This document shows positions 6,958 to 12,435 of a DNA stretch of 18,803 nt, in pieces. The notes beneath the pieces were generated by a model. It ran no database searches. It had not been told where the DNA came from and was given only the letters and a program-made list of their open reading frames with translations. Every line of letters begins with the position of its first letter. Position 1 is the first letter of the stretch. Source of the stretch: Rickettsiales bacterium (GTDB taxonomy: Bacteria; Pseudomonadota; Alphaproteobacteria; Rickettsiales; UBA1997); contig SHWK01000007.1 in the NCBI GenBank assembly GCA_009693885.1, forward strand, positions 1 to 18,803, in the 5' to 3' direction. The position numbers and the translations under genes are program-made.

Positions 6958-7647
6958 ATGATGAAATTTATTTTTCTGATCGCATTTTTATTTTACTCAC
7001 AAAGCCTTTTTGCCCTTGAAGATCAAGACTCTGCGCCCGCACCAGAAAAAAAAGAAATACTCCCCTTTAATCCAAAGAAACCAACGCCTTCTCGCTTTTT
7101 TGCCGCCGATATTTCGATGCCTGATCAGTTTGCTACCACCAATAATTTAGCAAAAAAAGTTGGATCATTTTATCGCGCTTTTGGTGAGATAATTTTTATC
7201 CAAGGATCCTTAGCCGATTCTTTTGGAGTACCTATTACCAGCGCTGTAATAGAGATTTGGCAAACAAATTCTGCTGGAAAATATCACACTTTGCTTGATA
7301 AAAATAGCGAATATGTTGATAAATATTTTAACATGTCGGGACGAACAATTAGCGATAATTTGGGCAATTATAGCTTTATCACCATCATGCCGGGATCACT
7401 TCAGGGCCGAGCTCCGCACATCAATATGAACATCTACCATTCTAAATTTGGCAAGCTTGAAACTGAGATGTATTTTGAAAAACATCCCTTTAATGAATCC
7501 GATTATCAATATCTAGCTTATTCCGAGGAAGAGCGTAAACTATTGACTGCGCAGGTGCGTCACACTGATATTTTAAATACGCAATCGATCAAACTTTGCA
7601 ATTTTAACATTGTGATGCGAGGCACGCATTTATTTAAAAAATTCTAA
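6958..7647 (+). CDS. Exported intradiol-dioxygenase-like protein, iron site degenerate
   Basis: The 229-aa protein starts with a signal peptide (MMKFIFLIAFLFYSQSLFA, likely cleaved after Ala19), then a Pro/Lys-rich linker. Residues 75-215 match the catalytic fold of intradiol ring-cleavage dioxygenases (protocatechuate 3,4-dioxygenase beta type): IEIWQTNSAGKY (98-109), SDNLGNYSFITIMPG (132-146), RAPHIN (151-156), then a FGKLETEMYF strand. The family binds Fe(III) through two Tyr and two His. Here Tyr109 and His154 are kept, but the second Tyr is Leu148 (in PGSLQG) and the second His is Asn156. The 39-residue spacing between the two tyrosine positions is exactly preserved. Ordinary ring-cleavage activity therefore seems unlikely. 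The signal peptide also argues against the cytosolic aromatic-degradation role, and no pathway genes are nearby. It may be a structural or otherwise repurposed protein. The start could be either of two adjacent ATGs. Confidence 0.8.
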   Translation: MMKFIFLIAFLFYSQSLFALEDQDSAPAPEKKEILPFNPKKPTPSRFFAADISMPDQFATTNNLAKKVGSFYRAFGEIIFIQGSLADSFGVPITSAVIEIWQTNSAGKYHTLLDKNSEYVDKYFNMSGRTISDNLGNYSFITIMPGSLQGRAPHINMNIYHSKFGKLETEMYFEKHPFNESDYQYLAYSEEERKLLTAQVRHTDILNTQSIKLCNFNIVMRGTHLFKKF

Positions 7648-7668
7648 ATTATTCATTTTACGATTAAC

Positions 7669-8073
7669 ATGAAATCACAAAGACAGCTCCAGGTTGGCGA
7701 ACAAATCAAGCGCGTTATTGCAGAGATTTTTCTGCGCGAAGGCCTGTTAACAATGATGGGAAGCTGCATCACGATTCTTGAAGCAGATACCAGTCCAGAT
7801 ATAAAAAATGTGCGCGTTTATATCGATATTTTTGGTGATGCAAAAAATAATAAAGCAATTTTACAGCGCTTAAACAAAGCTGCGCCATATTTTCGTTACG
7901 AATTAGGCAAGAGATTATCTTCGCGCAATATTCCTGAAATTTTATTTATTTTGGATCGCACCGAAGAAAATGCTCTGCATCTTGAAGCCTTGCTAGAAAA
8001 AGAATCTGAGGCAATAATGAATCCTAAAAAATCCATTTCCCCATTAGCAAAAAAACCACGCAAGAAAAAATAA
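7669..8073 (+). CDS. rbfA: Ribosome-binding factor A
   Basis: RbfA is a small KH-like protein that helps mature the 5' end of 16S rRNA in the 30S subunit, important in the cold. The 134-aa product begins RQLQVGEQIKRVIAEIF, the typical first helix. It then has the strand ITILEADTSPDIKNVRVYIDIFGD and the helix RLNKAAPYFRYELGKRLSSRNIPEILFILD, which is diagnostic, and ends in a Lys-rich tail. In many bacteria rbfA follows infB and precedes truB; here it lies instead between the dioxygenase-like gene (21-base gap) and dxr (2-base gap). Confidence 0.93.
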   Translation: MKSQRQLQVGEQIKRVIAEIFLREGLLTMMGSCITILEADTSPDIKNVRVYIDIFGDAKNNKAILQRLNKAAPYFRYELGKRLSSRNIPEILFILDRTEENALHLEALLEKESEAIMNPKKSISPLAKKPRKKK

Positions 8074-8075
8074 TT

Positions 8076-9212
8076 ATGAAAAAAATTATAATTTTTGGCG
8101 CCACCGGATCGATTGGGAAAAACACTATTGAAGTAATAAAAAATGATCGCGATCGCTTTGAAATTATAGCTCTCTGCGCCCGCAATGATGCCAAAACACT
8201 AGCTGCGCAGATAGATTTATTACAACCAGAATTTGCAATAATTGAAGATGAAAAAAAATTTGCTGAGTTAAAATCTGCCGTAAAATCACGTAAAACCAAG
8301 CTATTAGCTGGTCGCGAAGCAATATTAGAAATTGCAAAAATAAAATGTGATCTTGTTGTTTCGGCGATTGTTGGATTTGCTGGCATGTTACCAACTTTAA
8401 ATGCTATTCGCGCCGGCTCGAATATCGCCCTTGCCAACAAAGAATCTATAGTCTGCGCTGGAGAATTTTTAATGCGCGAAGCCAAGAAACACAAGGTTCA
8501 AATCCTTCCTGTTGATTCTGAGCATAATGCAATTTTCCAAATTTTTGAAAATAAAAATTTGGCAATGATTGATGATATTATTTTAACCGCTTCTGGTGGA
8601 CCATTTTTTAATTCCAAAAAAGATTTTAAAAAAATCACTATTGCCGAGGCCCTGAAACACCCCAATTGGAGCATGGGCGCTAAAATTTCAATAGATTCCG
8701 CGACCATGATGAATAAGGGCCTAGAGATGATTGAGGCTTTTTATCTTTTTCCAATTGATAAAAAACAGATCAAAATTTTAGTTCATCCGCAATCAATTGT
8801 GCATGGAATGGTGAATTATTCTGACGGCTCAAGCCTTGCTATGCTTAGCTTGCCAGATATGCAGGTGCCAATTTCTCACGCGCTGAGCTATCCTACACGA
8901 ATGAAAATTAAACATGAAAAACTTGATTTAGCTAAACTACAAAGATTAGAATTTTTTGATGTTGATCACAAAAAGTTTCCGGCAATAAAAATTTGCCAAA
9001 ATGCTTTAGAAATTGACGGCTCTGCACCAGCGGTTTTAAACGCTGCAAATGAAATTGCGGTTACAAGATTTTTGGCAGGAGAAATTACTTTTGATAAAAT
9101 TACTAAAATTGTTGAAAAAACTTTAGAAAAAATTTCACATCAAAAATTAAAAACAATTGATGATGTGATTTTCTTTGATATTAAAGCACGAGAAATTGCA
9201 AAAAAAATTTAA
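8076..9212 (+). CDS. dxr: 1-deoxy-D-xylulose 5-phosphate reductoisomerase
   Basis: Dxr catalyses the NADPH-dependent conversion of deoxyxylulose phosphate to 2-C-methyl-D-erythritol 4-phosphate, the committed step of the MEP isoprenoid pathway. The N-terminus has the NADPH loop GATGSIG (8-14). LANKES and VDSEHNAIFQ follow, then SGGPFF and the highly conserved block HPNWSMGAKIS-DSATMMNKGLEMIEA (about 195-220), which carries metal and substrate ligands. At 378 aa it is slightly shorter than the E. coli enzyme (398) with nothing essential missing. It starts 2 bases after the rbfA stop, indicating translational coupling. rseP follows after 92 bases, echoing the widespread dxr-rseP pairing. Confidence 0.97.
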   Translation: MKKIIIFGATGSIGKNTIEVIKNDRDRFEIIALCARNDAKTLAAQIDLLQPEFAIIEDEKKFAELKSAVKSRKTKLLAGREAILEIAKIKCDLVVSAIVGFAGMLPTLNAIRAGSNIALANKESIVCAGEFLMREAKKHKVQILPVDSEHNAIFQIFENKNLAMIDDIILTASGGPFFNSKKDFKKITIAEALKHPNWSMGAKISIDSATMMNKGLEMIEAFYLFPIDKKQIKILVHPQSIVHGMVNYSDGSSLAMLSLPDMQVPISHALSYPTRMKIKHEKLDLAKLQRLEFFDVDHKKFPAIKICQNALEIDGSAPAVLNAANEIAVTRFLAGEITFDKITKIVEKTLEKISHQKLKTIDDVIFFDIKAREIAKKI

Positions 9213-9304
9213 CCGATGATAAAAATCTGGTAAGTAGGGCTGCACAAACTATGCCGATCGCAACAGCCTCATCAACCACAATAACATTAACAACGAGATA
9301 AATA

Positions 9305-10420
9305 ATGACCATATTAGCACTAATATTACACAATTTTCTTTCATTCGTCGCCATCATTTCGCTAATCGTTTTCATTCACGAATTTGGCCATTTTTGGGTA
9401 GCGCGTCTTTGCGGGGTGCAGATCGAGGCATTCTCAATTGGTTTTGGTAAAGAAATTTGTGGCTTCATTGATAAAAAGGGCACACGTTGGAAATTATGCC
9501 TCTTGCCTCTTGGCGGCTATGTCAAAATGTATGGCGATAAAAATGGCGCCTCAATGCCCGATCTAGAAGAGTTGCAAAAAATGAGTACAGTAGAAAAGGA
9601 GAAATCTTTCATTTTTAAAAATGTTTATCAAAGATTTGCCATTGTTATCGCGGGGCCTGTTGCTAATTTTTTGCTAGCTATCATAATCTTCACTTTTTTG
9701 TTTAAGATAAACGGTCTCAACACAGTACTACCAATAGTTGATGAAATTCTTCCACAAAGCGCCGCATCCGAATCTCACTTACAAAAAGGTGATAGAATCT
9801 TAACAATTAATGGCAAAGAAATCACTGATTTTAATGATGTTCGCAAAATTGTTACAATTAGCACTGATAAAGAATTGCAACTTAAAATTGAGCGCAAAAA
9901 ACAGATTCTGCAAATTAATATCACTCCAAAATATCAAGTAAGCAAAGATTTTTTTGGCGATGAAATCAAAACTGGAATGCTAGGAATCACAGCATCACAA
10001 ACCACTCACGAAGATTTAAATATTGTGCAAGCTTTTGCGTCAGCCAATGTTGAAACTTACAAAACATCATTGCTAATTTTTGAAGCTCTTTATGAATTAA
10101 TCACGGGGAAGCGCTCTATCAAAGAGCTTGGCGGCCCAATTAAAATTGCCAAATATTCTGGCCAAACTGTTACAATGGGAATCACGGTAGTAGCCTGGTT
10201 TATGGCGATGATTTCAATTAATCTTGGCGTAATGAACCTTTTGCCAGTGCCAGTGCTTGATGGCGGGCATTTATTTTTCTATTTGATTGAAATGATTGCA
10301 AAAAAACCTTTGCCTCAAAAAACGCAGCAGATTGGCTTCCAGATTGGCATGGCGCTGGTTTTAACTCTGATGATTTTTACTACTTTTAATGATGTCTATC
10401 AGTTATTTTCTGGGCAGTAG
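9305..10420 (+). CDS. rseP: RIP metalloprotease RseP (site-2 protease)
   Basis: RseP is an inner-membrane zinc protease that cleaves membrane-embedded substrates such as anti-sigma factors and leftover signal peptides. The first membrane helix carries HEFGH (25-29), the HExxH zinc site. A single PDZ-like domain covers about residues 120-205 (LQKGDRILTINGKEI). The C-terminal part holds NLLPVPVLDGGH with Asp319 as the third zinc ligand, in the conserved LDG motif. E. coli RseP has two PDZ domains and 450 aa; this 371-aa form with one PDZ resembles the shorter type found in many other bacteria. It converges on trpD with 33 bases between. The ATG has only a weak CGAG upstream. Confidence 0.95.
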   Translation: MTILALILHNFLSFVAIISLIVFIHEFGHFWVARLCGVQIEAFSIGFGKEICGFIDKKGTRWKLCLLPLGGYVKMYGDKNGASMPDLEELQKMSTVEKEKSFIFKNVYQRFAIVIAGPVANFLLAIIIFTFLFKINGLNTVLPIVDEILPQSAASESHLQKGDRILTINGKEITDFNDVRKIVTISTDKELQLKIERKKQILQINITPKYQVSKDFFGDEIKTGMLGITASQTTHEDLNIVQAFASANVETYKTSLLIFEALYELITGKRSIKELGGPIKIAKYSGQTVTMGITVVAWFMAMISINLGVMNLLPVPVLDGGHLFFYLIEMIAKKPLPQKTQQIGFQIGMALVLTLMIFTTFNDVYQLFSGQ

Positions 10421-10453
10421 TAAAATTTTTTGTGTAGAATATTTTGCCTAAAT

Positions 10454-11434
10454 TTACGATTTAAGGCGCCGCAAAACATCTAGGGCCGAACCACCATCAA
10501 TCACGCTGCGCGCCATCGCAATACCTTCTTCAACTGTTTTGACCCTTTGTGATAACCGCAATGCAAAGGCCGAATTTAAAATCACAATATCGCGATAAGC
10601 TGATTTTTCACCATCAAGTAGGGCAATTAATTTTTGTGCATTATGCTTTGGATCCTTACCCTTCAAGGCATCAATCCCAACTTTTGCAAAACCAAATTTA
10701 GTTGGATCAATAATTTCTTCAGTGATTTTCTCTTCTTCTAATCGCATTAAATATGAATTATCACATAGCGTTATTTCATCCATCCCATCAAATCCATGCA
10801 CAATATAAACGCGCTTTGAACCCATTATTTTCAAGGCCTCAAGCATTGGCAACATTGTTTCTTTTTTAGAAGTTCCAATTAATTGAATTGAGGTGTTTGC
10901 AGGATTTAATAATGGCCCCAAATAATTAAAAATTGTTGGCACATTAAATTCTTGTGCAATTTCTTTGCGGATTACAGCGAGGCTTTTCAAGCTTTCATGA
11001 AAGAATGGCGCGAATAAAAAACAAAGTTTTTTCTCACGCAAAGTTTTTTCTATCGCCGCAACATCACTAGAAATTGCAATGTTTAGCTCAGAAAAAATAT
11101 CCGCCGAACCAGAATTAGAAGAAATTGCTTTATTGCCATGCTTCGCCACTGTAGCGCCCGCAGCCGCAACCACAAAACATACTGCAGTAGAAACATTGAG
11201 TGTGTTAAGCTTATCACCACCAGTACCACAAACATCAATCGCATTTTCTGGAGCATGAATTTTTATCATGCGCTTTTTAAAAGCAGCCGCCACACCTAGA
11301 AAAACCTGCGTCGAAAAGCCTTCATCATTTATTTGTAAAAGGATTTTTTTTGTTTCAGCGGCAGAAATTTTTTGCTCAATGATGTTGGAAAAAATTTGCT
11401 CGAATTGGGTGTGGGTAAAATTTTTAAAACTCAT
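10454..11434 (-). CDS. trpD: Anthranilate phosphoribosyltransferase
   Basis: TrpD transfers phosphoribose from PRPP to anthranilate, the second dedicated step of tryptophan synthesis. The 326-aa protein contains the PRPP-binding CGTGGD (69-74), NTLNVST (77-83) and KHGNKAISSNSGSAD (98-112), then CFLFAPFFHESLK and the TIFNYLGPLLNPA block. Between the conserved IRKEI and the VPTIFN motif there are about four extra residues (AQEFN where most homologues have a single Gly), close to the anthranilate site. It lies downstream of trpG on the same strand but is separated by a 432-base gap filled with inverted repeats. No trpC, trpE, trpF or trpBA is seen in the window. Confidence 0.95.
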   Translation of the reverse strand: MSFKNFTHTQFEQIFSNIIEQKISAAETKKILLQINDEGFSTQVFLGVAAAFKKRMIKIHAPENAIDVCGTGGDKLNTLNVSTAVCFVVAAAGATVAKHGNKAISSNSGSADIFSELNIAISSDVAAIEKTLREKKLCFLFAPFFHESLKSLAVIRKEIAQEFNVPTIFNYLGPLLNPANTSIQLIGTSKKETMLPMLEALKIMGSKRVYIVHGFDGMDEITLCDNSYLMRLEEEKITEEIIDPTKFGFAKVGIDALKGKDPKHNAQKLIALLDGEKSAYRDIVILNSAFALRLSQRVKTVEEGIAMARSVIDGGSALDVLRRLKS

Positions 11435-11504
11435 TTATTTTTTAGTAGTTTATGATTCGTGCTTTTGCAACAAATTTATGGGTGTCGCTAGTTTGTGCTT
11501 CCAC

Positions 11505-11585
11505 GATAAATTATAGGAGAGGAAATCAATTTATTTCGCGCGCAAGCACAGCTACATAAATTGACTTCCTCTCCTATAATTTATC
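11505..11585. repeat. Inverted repeat A, 30-bp arms
   Basis: The left arm 11505-11534 begins GATAAATTATAGGAGAGG. The right arm 11556-11585 is its reverse complement at 29 of 30 positions, around a 21-base spacer. The single mismatch is A-C in plus-strand RNA but a G-U pair in minus-strand RNA, the direction in which trpG and trpD are transcribed. No T-tract follows on either strand, so it is not a standard terminator. Confidence 0.9.
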
Positions 11586-11696
11586 TACAACGAATAATGC
11601 GATGAAAGCTTTTGATAGCTGAAAATCAAGTGTGTATAAAGTTTTAAAAAAGAATTAGTGGGCAAATAAAAAGTTTATTATTCGTTGTAGATAAAT
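11579..11696. repeat. Inverted repeat C, perfect 20-bp arms linking repeats A and B
   Basis: ATTTATCTACAACGAATAAT at 11579-11598 is the exact reverse complement of 11677-11696, around 78 bases of A/T-rich spacer. The outermost seven bases of each arm (ATTTATC, GATAAAT) are shared with the neighbouring arms of repeats A and B. Excluding those, the 104-base interval 11586-11689 is bounded by perfect 13-bp terminal inverted repeats, as in a miniature transposable element. Confidence 0.9.
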
Positions 11697-11831
11697 CATC
11701 TACTGTCCATTGACTAGGAAGAGGGTCTGAGGCGAGTTCTGCAACCATCGCAAGCTACGCTTGCTTAAATCAGATGGTTGTGTCTGAGCAGCAGACCCTC
11801 TTCCTAGTCAATGGGCAGTAGATGATTTATC
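11690..11831. repeat. Inverted repeat B, 40-bp arms with nested hairpins
   Basis: Arms 11690-11729 and 11792-11831 are reverse complements at 39 of 40 positions; the one mismatch is a U-G pair in plus-strand RNA. Inside are a second stem CAACCATC (11742-11749) with GATGGTTG (11773-11780), and a third, GCAAGC (11750-11755) with GCTTGC (11759-11764), around a TAC loop. The arms are richer in G and C than the surrounding intergenic DNA. The structure is far longer than a transcription terminator and lacks a following T-run. Confidence 0.92.
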
Positions 11832-11866
11832 GTTAAAGCAAGATCTAAAAATAACTTAAAACAAAA

Positions 11867-12433
11867 CTAAATAATCCCCAAAAAATTCTTCATAATCTCA
11901 TGACCATATTCCGAAGCAATCGACTCCGGATGAAACTGCACACCAAAAATTTTATGCTTTTTATGCACCACGCCCATAATAATACCATCCGCTGTCCAAG
12001 CAGTGATTTCAAGATCTTGCGGGCAAGTTTCTTTTTCGATAATTAAAGAATGATAGCGCGTCGCTTTAAATGGCGATGGAATATTTTGGAATAAATTTTT
12101 GCCACTATGAATAATTTCACTGATTTTTCCATGCATCGGATAAGTCTTTACAACCTTGCCACCAAAGGCTTGACCAATCGCTTGATGCCCCAAACAGACA
12201 CCAAAAATAGGAAAAATTCCTTGCAATTTTTCAATCACTTCAAGACAAATTCCCGCATCATCAGGTGTGCACGGACCGGGTGATAGCACAATTCCACGCG
12301 GGTTTAACTTTTTTATTTCTTCAATAGAAATTTGATCATTTCTTTTAACCACAACATCTTTTTCTCCCGCCTCAATTAAGTAGTGGTAGAGGTTGTAGGT
12401 AAAGCTATCGTAATTGTCGATTAATAGAATCAT
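11867..12433 (-). CDS. trpG: Anthranilate synthase glutamine amidotransferase component
   Basis: TrpG releases ammonia from glutamine for anthranilate synthase. The 188-aa class I amidotransferase starts ILLIDNYDSFTYNL and contains LSPGPCTPDDAG and GVCLGHQAIGQAFGG, with the nucleophile Cys80. It ends with GVQFHPES, whose His168 and Glu170 complete the catalytic triad. The same protein could serve PabA in folate synthesis, as TrpG often does double duty. Linkage to trpD on the same strand favours the tryptophan role. Its ATG is 2 bases after the fadE stop, so it is probably translated from the fadE transcript. The large subunit TrpE (or PabB) is not in the window. Confidence 0.92.
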   Translation of the reverse strand: MILLIDNYDSFTYNLYHYLIEAGEKDVVVKRNDQISIEEIKKLNPRGIVLSPGPCTPDDAGICLEVIEKLQGIFPIFGVCLGHQAIGQAFGGKVVKTYPMHGKISEIIHSGKNLFQNIPSPFKATRYHSLIIEKETCPQDLEITAWTADGIIMGVVHKKHKIFGVQFHPESIASEYGHEIMKNFLGII

Positions 12434-12435
12434 GT

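Larger units (their letters stand above)
11435..11866 (-). other. 432-base trpG-trpD intergenic region filled with palindromes
   Basis: This is the only gap above 300 bases. 11505-11831 is occupied by three serial inverted repeats described separately. The flanks, 11435-11504 next to trpD and 11832-11866 next to trpG, are A/T-rich and show no convincing gene, promoter or terminator. No transposase or long open frame is present. The longest small frame within the repeats is a 34-codon one on the minus strand (11644-11748). Confidence 0.8.

Noticed and set aside
8024..8494. 156-codon open frame antisense to dxr and rbfA
   Set aside because: It overlaps two well-identified genes and has no recognisable features.
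9251..9301. 16-codon frame (MPIATASSTT...) between dxr and rseP
   Set aside because: Too short, without a ribosome site, and composition alone explains it.
11690..11831. Repeat B as an intrinsic terminator or trp attenuator
   Set aside because: A 40-bp stem is far too long, no T-run follows on either strand, and no leader peptide with tryptophan codons or alternative short hairpins was found.
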